A DNA stretch of 37,655 bases from Candidatus Poribacteria bacterium (GTDB taxonomy: Bacteria; Poribacteria; WGA-4E; WGA-3G): the NCBI GenBank assembly GCA_022821065.1, contig JAJEEK010000092.1, forward strand, positions 1 to 37,655, written 5' to 3'. A program made the translations under genes and the position numbers. Positions 8,304-16,654 of this stretch are shown in pieces. Position 1 is the stretch's first letter, and each line of letters opens with the position of its first letter. The notes beneath the pieces are model-generated. The model worked only from the letters and a program-made list of their open reading frames with translations. It was not told the DNA's origin and ran no database searches.

Positions 8304-8903
8304 TCAACATTCCTGTATTGATTTGAAGACAGAATTCATAGCACCGAATAGGATCGGTAAATTATCTATAGTAAAGCTAGTTCTGTTTTGAATGAAGGTG
8401 TCACCGATAAGTTGACCAAATTCCCACAATTTTCCATCGGTAACAACACCATACACCGGAAAATCGGAATCACCATTTATTTTTTGTGCTGCGACCAATT
8501 CAGCCAGACATTGGCCCCAACCTTGTTCAAAATCGTTCTTTTTCGCTTCAACTAATATTACGAGAGGCGTACCAACTACAGTCATACCTAATTCAGACCG
8601 TGTAGCAATGAGATAGTCCGGAGTACCGCTCAAAGTCTCATCATAGATGATAGATTTCTTTACCCAAAGTCCATAGTGTTCAGCGTAATCCTTGTAAACC
8701 TCTCTTAAGAGAGGAAATATAACGACCTCACATCTTGAGCCCTCAGATGCGAAAACATCAATATACTGCCTGCTAAACTCAAGTTCTTGTAAGAAGTGTT
8801 CTGAAGGATTTTTAGCCTCAACGTGAAAAAAGTCATTAGATGCGTATTTAATTTTAAATTTTTCCTGAACTTCAGAAATAGTCTTAAAATCCCTGAATGC
8901 CAT
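8304..8903 (-). CDS. PD-(D/E)XK nuclease-like hypothetical protein
   Basis: 199 residues with the core of a PD-(D/E)XK fold: GTPDYLIATRS (Asp near 96), a strand LVILVEAKKN giving E-x-K at about 119-121, and a following helix with a Gln (GWGQCLAEL). This arrangement is typical of restriction-like nucleases, and no other domain is seen. It sits immediately upstream of the sulfatase on the same strand; its stop overlaps an alternative sulfatase start. The functional link between the two is unclear. Whether it cuts DNA is inference from the fold only. Confidence 0.72.
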   Translation of the reverse strand: MAFRDFKTISEVQEKFKIKYASNDFFHVEAKNPSEHFLQELEFSRQYIDVFASEGSRCEVVIFPLLREVYKDYAEHYGLWVKKSIIYDETLSGTPDYLIATRSELGMTVVGTPLVILVEAKKNDFEQGWGQCLAELVAAQKINGDSDFPVYGVVTDGKLWEFGQLIGDTFIQNRTSFTIDNLPILFGAMNSVFKSIQEC

Positions 8904-8934
8904 GAGTGCTACCTCTCACAATTCGATTTTAATT

Positions 8935-9054
8935 AGGACTTACGCAATTTTGGATGTAAATCGTTGTGTTAGATGAAATTTTCCGCAAAATCCAGCATTT
9001 CTGCATCACAAACTAACAGTTTGTGGTACAAAAAGAGCAGCATGCGTAAGTCCT
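8935..9054. mobile_element. 120-bp MITE-like element, copy 1
   Basis: The element is bounded by perfect 12-base terminal inverted repeats, AGGACTTACGCA and TGCGTAAGTCCT. It contains an inner palindrome around CACAAACT/AGTTTGTG. The same element, also 120 bases, occurs inverted at 28217-28336. It has no coding capacity and would depend on a transposase in trans. No clean target-site duplication was identified. Confidence 0.8.
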
Positions 9055-9078
9055 ATTAATTTAAAAGCGAATTATAGA

Positions 9079-9900
9079 TTACGTACAAAACGGTTTCAGA
9101 TAGTTGTAACTCTGTTCCGCCGCGTCTTCCGGTTCCATGATCTCACGGAACGCCTGATGCACCGTCACGTAACCGTCGTACCCGATCGCTGCCAGCCCCT
9201 CAAATACCGATGGGTAGTCGATACCACCTTCGTCTTGTAGACGGATCGGATCGTGCGGAACTTCGCCCTGAATCCATGTCAGAAGCCGTGTCTTACCCTC
9301 CGGGCGACGGATATGGTTCTGAAGGTAGACGTTGAACAGATACGGCGAGAACTGTTTGAGTGTCTCGACCCCGTAATCCTGTCCACAGAGGTCGAGGTTG
9401 GCGGGTTCATAGATGATCCCGAAATTCTCTCTGCCGACGCGTTTCAGCACGTCAACCGATCCATCTACCGTCTCAAATAGACTCAGTGTATGCGATTGGT
9501 GCGCGAGACGGATACCGCGTTCTGCGGCTTCGTCGGAGGCCCGTTGTGCCCAAGGGATGTCTGCTTCGACCTTCATCGCGATGCGAATGAGATCTGCCCC
9601 AAGCAGCTCGGTTAAATCGAGATACGGCGTGATGTTACGGAGACCGTCCGGTCCCTGCTCGTTGTTGAGCGGCACCGGAAAGTCACCGGTAATCATAGAG
9701 ACTTTCAGGTTCAGCGATTCCGCCTGTTTGCGTGCTGCGGTGATCTGCTCCAGTGGTGAGTGGATACCGACTTGGGACGCACGCATACAGACCGCCTCAT
9801 AGCCGAGTCCTGCAGCGAGTTCAGTCAGTTGTTCAAAGGTGTGTGTAGCATCCTTCTTGGAGGCTGTTTCTGCGACGCGTACGGAAAGTGAAAGTTTCAT
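9079..9900 (-). CDS. Sugar phosphate isomerase/epimerase-like TIM barrel (AP endonuclease family 2 fold)
   Basis: From the preferred start (MKLSLSVRVAET) the protein is 273 residues. The ATG at 9900 has AAGGAA about 11 bases upstream, and the extra 25 residues of a longer frame look non-coding. The sequence fits the xylose-isomerase-like TIM barrel: FEQLTELAAGLGYEAVCMRA, AESLNLKVSMITGDF, FGIIYEPANLDLCG, and GYDGYVTVHQ near the end with metal-type Glu and His residues. Such enzymes act on sugars or cyclitols. The substrate is unknown. It is followed on the same strand by the DNA toward the nuclease/sulfatase pair, separated by the MITE. Confidence 0.85.
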   Translation of the reverse strand: MKLSLSVRVAETASKKDATHTFEQLTELAAGLGYEAVCMRASQVGIHSPLEQITAARKQAESLNLKVSMITGDFPVPLNNEQGPDGLRNITPYLDLTELLGADLIRIAMKVEADIPWAQRASDEAAERGIRLAHQSHTLSLFETVDGSVDVLKRVGRENFGIIYEPANLDLCGQDYGVETLKQFSPYLFNVYLQNHIRRPEGKTRLLTWIQGEVPHDPIRLQDEGGIDYPSVFEGLAAIGYDGYVTVHQAFREIMEPEDAAEQSYNYLKPFCT

Positions 9901-9970
9901 AATTTTTAATGTTCCTTGCGGTTCGATAAGGCTTTTTTCATCAACAGGTGGCTCTCCGTATATCTGAAAA

Positions 9971-9990
9971 AACACCCCAGCAAAAACCCC
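9971..9990. repeat. Dispersed short repeat AACACCCCAGCAAAAACCC
   Basis: A 19-base string is shared exactly with 28538-28556, inside another repeat element. It lies between the UbiA-family gene and the sugar isomerase gene. Confidence 0.6.
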
Positions 9991-10025
9991 TCCACTTCGT
10001 TACGGACTACGTTTTGATTATACCT

Positions 10026-10877
10026 TTAAAGAAACAAAATATCGGCGATTGAGAGTGCCATCAACACGAGGCTAATCATGCCGTTCAGTGTGAAGAAGGC
10101 GAGATTGACACGGGAGAGGTCCGTCGGTTTAACAATGGCATGTTCGTAGATAAAGATTAGCACAACGATCCCGATGCCGATATAATAGAAAAGTCCCAAT
10201 TCAACAAGGAGCGGGATACTGAGGAGGAGCAACACAGCGATAACGTGCAAGGCGGACGAGAGCCACAATGCCCATCGGATACCGAGTTTCGCTGGAATAG
10301 AACGCAACCCATGCTTTCTGTCGAAGTTAACATCTTGGCAGGCGTAGATGATGTCGAACCCGGCTGTCCAGAGCAGCACAACGAGGCAGAGAACAATCGG
10401 CGGCACTGCGAAGTTCCCCTGAATCGCTATCCACGCCCCGACAGGTGAAATCGAGAGGGCAAGTCCAAGCCAGAAGTGTGAGAGTGCGGTAAAACGTTTG
10501 GTATAGGAGTACCCCATAATCACGGCAAGTGCGACAGGCGACAGCGCGAAGGCGAGCGGGTTCAACCGCCACGCTGCGAAGACCAGCAGCCCAGCGGAGA
10601 CGATGGTGAAACCCCAGACCGCGCCCTTTGTGATTAAACCCGCGGGGATCGCACGCATGGCAGTGCGTGGGTTTCTACTGTCAATCTCGGCATCAGCAAG
10701 TCGGTTGAACGCCATGGCACAGCTACGCGCGCCCACCATCGCGACGAGAATCCAACCGAGTTTCGACAACGATGGAAACCCATCCGCGGCGATAAAGGCA
10801 CTCATAACCGCGAACGGAAGCGCGAAAACGGTATGTTCAAATTTGATCATCTCCAAGATAATTCTGAGTTTCCTCAT
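10026..10877 (-). CDS. UbiA-family prenyltransferase (4-hydroxybenzoate polyprenyltransferase-like / MqnP-like)
   Basis: This 283-residue multi-pass membrane enzyme has both Asp-rich motifs of the UbiA superfamily. NRLADAEID gives N-x3-D-x3-D at about 58-66, and the second motif is DVNFD at about 181-185 within IIYACQDVNFDRKHG. About eight hydrophobic segments are visible. It attaches a polyprenyl chain to an aromatic acid in quinone synthesis. In organisms lacking ubiquinone this clade is linked to the futalosine menaquinone route (MqnP); that assignment is inference, and no other quinone genes are in the window. Confidence 0.88.
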   Translation of the reverse strand: MRKLRIILEMIKFEHTVFALPFAVMSAFIAADGFPSLSKLGWILVAMVGARSCAMAFNRLADAEIDSRNPRTAMRAIPAGLITKGAVWGFTIVSAGLLVFAAWRLNPLAFALSPVALAVIMGYSYTKRFTALSHFWLGLALSISPVGAWIAIQGNFAVPPIVLCLVVLLWTAGFDIIYACQDVNFDRKHGLRSIPAKLGIRWALWLSSALHVIAVLLLLSIPLLVELGLFYYIGIGIVVLIFIYEHAIVKPTDLSRVNLAFFTLNGMISLVLMALSIADILFL

Positions 10878-10900
10878 TCTCTATCCCATCAGACAAACGC

Positions 10901-10973
10901 GGTAGGTGCGGTTTCATGAAGATTAATTTATTAATTCGGTAATGTCGGAACGTGCGATGAATCGCACACCTAC
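10901..10973. repeat. Palindromic intergenic repeat
   Basis: GTGCGAT (10952-10958) pairs with ATCGCAC (10961-10967). A flanking GTAGGTG near 10902 can pair with CACCTAC at 10966-10972. The structure sits between the LarA-like and UbiA-like genes and looks like one of the dispersed palindromes of this genome. A terminator role is possible but no T-run follows. Confidence 0.5.
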
Positions 10974-11075
10974 GAGCCCACCCGTTTGTAGTAGGGAAAC
11001 CATTCATTGCCCGTTTATTACCGAAATATTTTCTGAAATTTCATCCAACCGCACCGAAGAATCCACAAAAATCTC

Positions 11076-12329
11076 TTAAAACGGCAGCAGATTACCTGCA
11101 GCATCAAACCCAAACGGCTTCGCTGCGTCCATTACTTCTAACCGCGAATGCAGTTTCGCATCTTCAAGCAGCACTTCGGAGATGTCGAGTTCCGTTAACC
11201 GTAGCGTACTCTCAATACGGATAACCCGTGCGTCCTCCGGTTCCGTGAGACCGATGGTGTCGAGTGCTATTTCGATCGCTTCACGGTCGGTGTCATAATA
11301 GAACGGGATTTTCGATTTCTGCGGTCCGAGCGCAGTGATACCGTTCATGTAGGTTGAATGCCGATCAACCTTATCTACAAGGCGTGTTGTGGTGAAGTCT
11401 GCGAGTCCGATACCGGTGGCGTTACCGTCGCTTTCTTCGGTGAGATCCCGAACGAATATACGGAGAATCGCCGGTTTCGCGGGTTCCGGTTCAAAGTTCT
11501 GCATCATTCGACCGATGACGTTCGTATCCATACCGGTGCCGCTGATATTTTTGCCTGTCCAATCCACGATAAGCAGATCGAGTTCATCGAACGGGAGTCG
11601 TCCCATCAGCGATTTCGCCTCAACGAGCAGTTCGCGTTCTGTCTGAAGGAGTTGTGCGGCAGGCATTGCGACCGCTTTCGCTGTCTCCTCGTGTGCGTTC
11701 TCAATCAGCCCTAACCCGAAGGCGATCTTACCGGTATCAAGGATAAAACCACCCACTGCAGTGATGACGTGTTCAAAACCGTACTGGAAGAAAGCGCGGT
11801 GATAGAAGTTCGCACCCTGCTGTTTACCGAGTCCGATCACCATCATCTTCATTAGACCGCTTTCAACGGAGCCATTGAAATCTGTATGTGCTTTAACGCG
11901 GTTTAGCGGGACAACGTGGTCCGCTTCAGCGGCATACCAATCCATAAAGATCGGCAAACCGTCCGCGGTTTTTCCGAGTTCCACAACCTCCATGGTTGCC
12001 TTCACCGGTGCGCCGACAGTCTCCTCAGTAATTCCGTAATGTTCCAAGACACTCCGTTGTCCTTCAGGGGTTGCGCCACCGTGACTGCCCATCGCTGGAA
12101 CGACAAACGGGTGCGCGCCGAGTGCTTTGAGGTAATCAATTGTCGCCTTGACAGCAGTAGCGACATTTGCGACACCGCGACTGCCAGCAGTAATAGCGAC
12201 AGTCTCGCCGGGTTTAACAATAGCGGCGGCGTTGATGCGGTCTAATTCCGCGTGAATCGCTGCGGGGAGGTCGTTAAGAACAGGTGCCTCAAACCGCTGC
12301 CGAATCCGTGCCATATTTGGAAGTGCCAT
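11076..12329 (-). CDS. LarA/DUF2088 (lactate racemase N-terminal-like) domain protein
   Basis: A 417-residue protein with features of the LarA-like/DUF2088 group. These include VAITAGSRGVAN, FVVPAMGSHGGATPEGQ, VVPLNRVKAHTDFNG and GKQQGANFYH, with several His residues in the order seen in nickel-pincer racemases. True LarA needs the NPN cofactor made by LarB, LarC and LarE; none is nearby, and other members of this superfamily have different substrates. It should be called a LarA-like protein rather than lactate racemase. It is probably transcribed alone, with about 200 bases on its downstream side. Confidence 0.85.
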   Translation of the reverse strand: MALPNMARIRQRFEAPVLNDLPAAIHAELDRINAAAIVKPGETVAITAGSRGVANVATAVKATIDYLKALGAHPFVVPAMGSHGGATPEGQRSVLEHYGITEETVGAPVKATMEVVELGKTADGLPIFMDWYAAEADHVVPLNRVKAHTDFNGSVESGLMKMMVIGLGKQQGANFYHRAFFQYGFEHVITAVGGFILDTGKIAFGLGLIENAHEETAKAVAMPAAQLLQTERELLVEAKSLMGRLPFDELDLLIVDWTGKNISGTGMDTNVIGRMMQNFEPEPAKPAILRIFVRDLTEESDGNATGIGLADFTTTRLVDKVDRHSTYMNGITALGPQKSKIPFYYDTDREAIEIALDTIGLTEPEDARVIRIESTLRLTELDISEVLLEDAKLHSRLEVMDAAKPFGFDAAGNLLPF

Positions 12330-12452
12330 GCGTTTCCATCCTTTATGTTTATCTATAAGTGGATTTTACTGCCAATTCTATCAGAAATAGGATAAGAGTG
12401 CAAGGGAAATGTGGAATAGTTGTTAGTCGTCGGCTATCAGTCATCGGCAGTC

Positions 12453-12480
12453 AGCCCTGTAAGGGCGGTATGTTTATAGC
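12453..12480. repeat. Dispersed repeat (AGCCCTGTAAGGGCGG type)
   Basis: AGCCC, a short spacer, then GGGCGGTATGTTTATAGC. A related copy with GTAGGGGCGGCATGT lies at 16532-16552, and ATGTTTATAGCA occurs at 16501. The element lies between larA-like and the metallopeptidase. Confidence 0.55.
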
Positions 12481-12505
12481 ATTAGGTGTTTCTTCAGCAT
12501 CTTTA

Positions 12506-12805
12506 TCAAAGCGATCTCAAACGATCCTGTCTCTCCTGCCAATCAGGGAGATACGCAGACATATAACCCTTAAACAACTTACCGTGGTTCGGGACAAGCA
12601 GATGCACCAACTCATGGACAATGACGAATTCCGTCAACGCTTCTGGCAAGTCAAGGAGTTCCGTGTTGAGTGTCAATCGCCCCTTCATTGAGATAGATGC
12701 CCACTTCTGCTGCATCTGGCGGAGATGAATCTCCCGCACCTTCACACCGATGCGGTCTGCCCATTGCCAAACTGTGCTTTTCAGATCCGCTTTATTATCG
12801 TTCAT
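12506..12805 (-). CDS. YgjP-like zinc metallopeptidase (DUF45/M48-like)
   Basis: 99 residues with HELVH at about 64-68 and a third His in VPNHGKLFK (74), the zinc site of the YgjP/DUF45 gluzincin-like family. It is a short version; family members are often longer, and here the N-terminal region is only about 60 residues. Its start overlaps the end of hsdR by four bases (ATGA), so it is the last gene of the type I operon and is translationally coupled. Such peptidases recur next to hsdR. A role in restriction control by proteolysis is inference; a housekeeping role is equally possible. Confidence 0.85.
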   Translation of the reverse strand: MNDNKADLKSTVWQWADRIGVKVREIHLRQMQQKWASISMKGRLTLNTELLDLPEALTEFVIVHELVHLLVPNHGKLFKGYMSAYLPDWQERQDRLRSL

Positions 12806-15675
12806 ACGCGTTTCAGTCTTAACAATTTATTTGCTGTTTCAACGATGTTTTTTATACCGACTGTGGGTTCTAATGTACGATAGAGCATTATCCGCAACTG
12901 GCTCCCTTGTTGATTATCCCACCGATAATCAGGGAATTGTGCAAAGACTTGATCGACGGCTCGCGCTTGTTCTGGGTTAACATTTTCCATAACGTTCCTG
13001 AGAATTGTATAAACCGCATAAGTGTTATTGTCCAAACCCATTTGGTCTTGTTCTCTCGCAGCATTTGCATATTCTGCTGCCAACCTCATAAACTCAGCCA
13101 GAGTATCTTGTGTCCCTGACTGGCGATTTTCATAAGCCTCTATCGCTGCTTCTGCACGTTCACCGATAGATACCAAAAACGGTTGGGATGTGCTTTCGTC
13201 TGTCACCTTCTGACGCAGCACTTTTGCCAAGTTCAGCACTTTAACCGTATCGGACGCGTCGCTCTGATCTATTTCCTGCAAAGTGGTCTCGTTCAATTCA
13301 TAAACAGCATCAGGCAACGCAAATAGATCGCCTTCCGTATGCTGTTGTAGGAGTCGCTGCGTCTTAGCGGTTAACTCTTTGTCAACGTAGCTGCCATCAG
13401 AATGGACGTTCCGAATCAATCCATAGAGTGTTGCGAGTGCTTGATAATCCTCTATAAACGGGTGTAAGAACGCATCCGGCGAGAGAATGTTATAGAGATT
13501 CTGTACCTGTTTGAAAAAGGCGAAAAACGTCTCCCGCCCCTCTTTATCCGTAAAATGCAAAATTGCCCGTTCTTTCGCTTTATCGTCCGAACCTGCGGCA
13601 AGCGGAAGGTATTGCTGCGCGGTCTCACGCATCAGTTTCGCAAACGTCTCTTTGAGGACATCGATGTTCTGAATGACACTCTCCACTTCGTCAGAATCGA
13701 AGGCGAGTGCCCTTTCGAGGTTCTCAAAGATACCGACAAAATCTAACACGAATCCTGCAGGTTTTACCAACCCATCTGCATCTTCGTAGGGACGGTTCAC
13801 ACGCGCGATTGCTTGTAGGAGCAGGTGATCGCGCATCGGTTTATCGAGATACATGCAGTAGAGGATCGGTGCATCGAAACCGGTCAATAACTTCTGGGTC
13901 ACAATCAAAATCTTAGGGAGTTCGTTTTTGTTGATGAACCGCTTACGGACATCTTTCTCTTGCTCTGGTGTCCGGTGATACGTTTTCATCAATGCGGAAT
14001 CCCGATTGTCTTCTGAATAGACGACCTCCGAATATTCGGGTGGCAGATACTTATCCAGTGCCTGCTTATACAGCGCACACGCCTCGCGATCCACACCGAC
14101 GAGAAACGCCTTGAAGCCCATCGGTTCCACAGTTTCTTGAAAGTGTTCAGCAACGAACTTAGCGATCTTCTCAACTCTGTCGGGTGCTTTCATTAGCGTT
14201 TTCAGATTGACAGCTCGGTCGAGGATTGCGTTCAATTCGTCGGGATCACTAACGCCTTCCGCATCAGCAAGGTTGAGAAATTCGCGATCCAATACCTCTC
14301 TATCAATTTGCAGGTTGGATGGTGCAAGGGCATAATTCAATGGAACAGTCGTGCCGTCCGCAATGGATTCAGAGATTGCGTATTTGTCGAGATACCCCGG
14401 TTCATCGTCTACACCGAAGACTTTGAAAGTGCCCTCGCCTTTAGAGAGACTATCAATCGGCGTGCCGGTAAAGCCGATATAGGTTGCGTTGGGGAGCGCA
14501 GCCATCAGGTAATTCCCGAAATCGCCGCCGGTGGTACGGTGTGCCTCGTCAATCAATACTGCCACGCTCTCACGGGTGTTGAGGTTCGCAGGTCGCTTGT
14601 CAAACTTATGAATCATTGACACGACCAAGCCGCGATAATCGGATGCTAAAATCCTTTCCAAATCGTCCTTGCTCTGTGCAACCTCAAGCGTCGTAATGCC
14701 GTAACCGGTGATGTTGCTAAAGAGTTGGCTCTCCAGTTCGTTGCGGTCAACCACCATCAGCACAGTCGGTTTTTCCGTCTGTTCGCCACTGCGTAGGAGC
14801 CGCGAGGCGATGCTTATCATGGTGAGCGTTTTACCGCTGCCTTGTGTGTGCCAGACAAGCCCGCGCCGTTTGTTCGGATCCTTAACCCGTTCAACGACCT
14901 TCTCCACAGCCCGCGTCTGGTGTTGACGCAACACAATCTTGGTGAGTTGGTCGTCCCTGCTGTGAAAAATAATGGACTGCTGCAGGACCTTTAGCAAACG
15001 TTCACGGTCAAAAAACGTCTTGACGTTCTGCTCGTAGTTGGTGGGTTCGTCAATTTTCCAATTGAACAGATTTTTGCGACTGGTGTTCCATGTCACACCA
15101 TAAAAAAGATCCGTCAGTTGCGTGACACCAAAGAGTTGGGCAGTCGTGAACATCTCTGGCGTTTCATCGTGGTAACGGCGGATTTGCTCAACACCGAGTG
15201 CTAAGCCATCCGATTTACCAGCGTTTTTCGCCTCCACGACTGCGACGGGAATCCCGTTAATCAGGAATACCACATCGGCGCGATTGCGATGCGCTGCGTT
15301 CCGCTGTTCCCACTCATCGGTGACGTGAAACATGTTATTGTCAAGGTGCTCAAAATCTATTAGGGTGACGTTCCGCTCGCGATTCTCATTTGCCACGAAA
15401 GTTGACTTTTCACCGCGCATCCATAACGATGCTTCCTGATTTCCCGCAAGTGTTGCGTTGAGCAGACCGAGTTTCCGCATAACTTCAGCGCAATTGGAAT
15501 CGTCTATGACACCTGCGTTGAGTTTCAAGAGTTGTGTTTTCAGCGTCTCAAAAAAATAGAGCGCGGTGGTATCACCCCCACGCATACCCATCGCTTCTGA
15601 TTGAGAAACAGACTGCCAACCGATTTCATTGGCATATTTGAGCATCGGCTCCTGTACTGCGGAACGTTCGGACAT
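12802..15675 (-). CDS. hsdR: Type I restriction enzyme R subunit (HsdR)
   Basis: 957 residues. The N-terminal nuclease domain shows RADVVFLINGIPVAVVEAKN (catalytic E-x-K near 148-150). The superfamily 2 motor follows, with Walker A HTQGSGKT at about 276-283, LIDEAHR near 372 and TGFTGTPI-type motif III. A motif VI region with LQAIARVNR and a C-terminal helical domain complete the subunit. It translocates DNA and cleaves it when the HsdM/HsdS complex finds an unmodified site. It appears intact. It is followed by the overlapping YgjP-like gene and preceded by a Uma2 gene that separates it from hsdS. Confidence 0.96.
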   Translation of the reverse strand: MSERSAVQEPMLKYANEIGWQSVSQSEAMGMRGGDTTALYFFETLKTQLLKLNAGVIDDSNCAEVMRKLGLLNATLAGNQEASLWMRGEKSTFVANENRERNVTLIDFEHLDNNMFHVTDEWEQRNAAHRNRADVVFLINGIPVAVVEAKNAGKSDGLALGVEQIRRYHDETPEMFTTAQLFGVTQLTDLFYGVTWNTSRKNLFNWKIDEPTNYEQNVKTFFDRERLLKVLQQSIIFHSRDDQLTKIVLRQHQTRAVEKVVERVKDPNKRRGLVWHTQGSGKTLTMISIASRLLRSGEQTEKPTVLMVVDRNELESQLFSNITGYGITTLEVAQSKDDLERILASDYRGLVVSMIHKFDKRPANLNTRESVAVLIDEAHRTTGGDFGNYLMAALPNATYIGFTGTPIDSLSKGEGTFKVFGVDDEPGYLDKYAISESIADGTTVPLNYALAPSNLQIDREVLDREFLNLADAEGVSDPDELNAILDRAVNLKTLMKAPDRVEKIAKFVAEHFQETVEPMGFKAFLVGVDREACALYKQALDKYLPPEYSEVVYSEDNRDSALMKTYHRTPEQEKDVRKRFINKNELPKILIVTQKLLTGFDAPILYCMYLDKPMRDHLLLQAIARVNRPYEDADGLVKPAGFVLDFVGIFENLERALAFDSDEVESVIQNIDVLKETFAKLMRETAQQYLPLAAGSDDKAKERAILHFTDKEGRETFFAFFKQVQNLYNILSPDAFLHPFIEDYQALATLYGLIRNVHSDGSYVDKELTAKTQRLLQQHTEGDLFALPDAVYELNETTLQEIDQSDASDTVKVLNLAKVLRQKVTDESTSQPFLVSIGERAEAAIEAYENRQSGTQDTLAEFMRLAAEYANAAREQDQMGLDNNTYAVYTILRNVMENVNPEQARAVDQVFAQFPDYRWDNQQGSQLRIMLYRTLEPTVGIKNIVETANKLLRLKRV

Positions 15676-15716
15676 AATATCACCGAAAAAACGGGTTCAC
15701 AAAATCTTCTTATACT

Positions 15717-16292
15717 TTAATCAGGGAACATCACGCGTGCGTAGATATCCCGCAAAGGGAGTTTACATTCAATCGAATCGAGCAACACCACATCTTCAGG
15801 CGTGTGAAACTCTTTGCCTACCCATTGTGTCCCCATGAGGCGATAATACTCAACACGAATCCTGTCCTGTGAAACAAGCACATATTCTCGTAAGGACGCG
15901 AGCTCTTGATAGTGTGCGAATTTCTCACCTTTATCATAAACTTCCGTTGACGGCGAAAGCACCTCTACAACAAGGATTGGGTTGAGAAGTGTATCAAAAA
16001 CATTGTCTTCAAAACGGGGTTCATCGCAAACGACGACGACATCCGGATAGAAGTAGGACCCTGTCCGGCTGGTTCTCACACGCATATCGCCGCTGTAGAT
16101 TTCACAACCGCGTGGTCTTAATTGGATATTCAACTCAGTGGTTATATCCACAGTGATTATATTATGTGCGCGACTTGCTCCGGACATTGCAAGGATTTCA
16201 CCATGAATGTATTCGCTTTTATATTTTGCCCTGCGTTCCGAAGCGAGGTACGCCTCGGGGGTAATATAGGTGTCTGCTGCAATAGACGACAT
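15717..16292 (-). CDS. Uma2-family PD-(D/E)XK nuclease-like protein
   Basis: 191 residues with the Uma2 pattern: TPEAYLASERRAKYKSEYIHGEILAMSGAS at the start (helix and strand), FYPDVVVVCD with the catalytic Asp near 84, ILVVEVLSPST with Glu near 110, and YDKGEKFAHYQ. The family is a restriction-like nuclease fold, abundant in Cyanobacteria and other large-genome bacteria, of largely unknown function. GGGAGG precedes the ATG. It sits between hsdS and hsdR, separated from hsdS by 360 bases of repeats, so it may be a separate insertion in the operon. Confidence 0.9.
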   Translation of the reverse strand: MSSIAADTYITPEAYLASERRAKYKSEYIHGEILAMSGASRAHNIITVDITTELNIQLRPRGCEIYSGDMRVRTSRTGSYFYPDVVVVCDEPRFEDNVFDTLLNPILVVEVLSPSTEVYDKGEKFAHYQELASLREYVLVSQDRIRVEYYRLMGTQWVGKEFHTPEDVVLLDSIECKLPLRDIYARVMFPD

Positions 16293-16654
16293 GCGTGCCT
16301 CCCAAATTAAGCGTTCTGTCGTTAAGATGAAATACTTGACGAAATTTTAGCATATTATCGCCAAAACTGCAACCATAAGCGTCCATTAAAAAAATAACCG
16401 CCTCGGCCCCGGGCCCGGTAGGTTCGGTTTCCTAACCGAACCGGATCTTACGCGGAAACCTTAAAGACTTCAAAAACCTCCTCAGTCGCGTAGCGACGGA
16501 ATGTTTATAGCAGCGCGTGACCAAAAAACTAAGCCCCGTAGGGGCGGCATGTGTAAAGACATTCCTACAAAATACCGTCAAAAATCACTAAATTGACACC
16601 TATGGTTCGGTTTCCTAAACACACCGGATTGAAAAAAGGTGAAAAAGTGGTTTT
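16293..16654. repeat. Intergenic region made largely of dispersed repeats
   Basis: No gene is seen. GGTTCGGTT (16421-16429) pairs with AACCGAACC (16434-16442). The 15-base string GGTTCGGTTTCCTAA is repeated at 16604-16618 with a degraded second arm. ATGTTTATAGCA (16501) and GTAGGGGCGGCATGT (near 16538) are related to 12453-12480. These repeats interrupt the type I operon between hsdS and the Uma2 gene. Confidence 0.65.

Noticed and set aside
8275..8310. Longer sulfatase start at 8310
   Set aside because: The family begins near RPNILIV, and the added 12 residues resemble nothing; but the longer start is not excluded.
9901..9975. Longer start for the sugar isomerase-like gene
   Set aside because: The extra 25 residues do not resemble the family, and AAGGAA fits the internal ATG at 9900.
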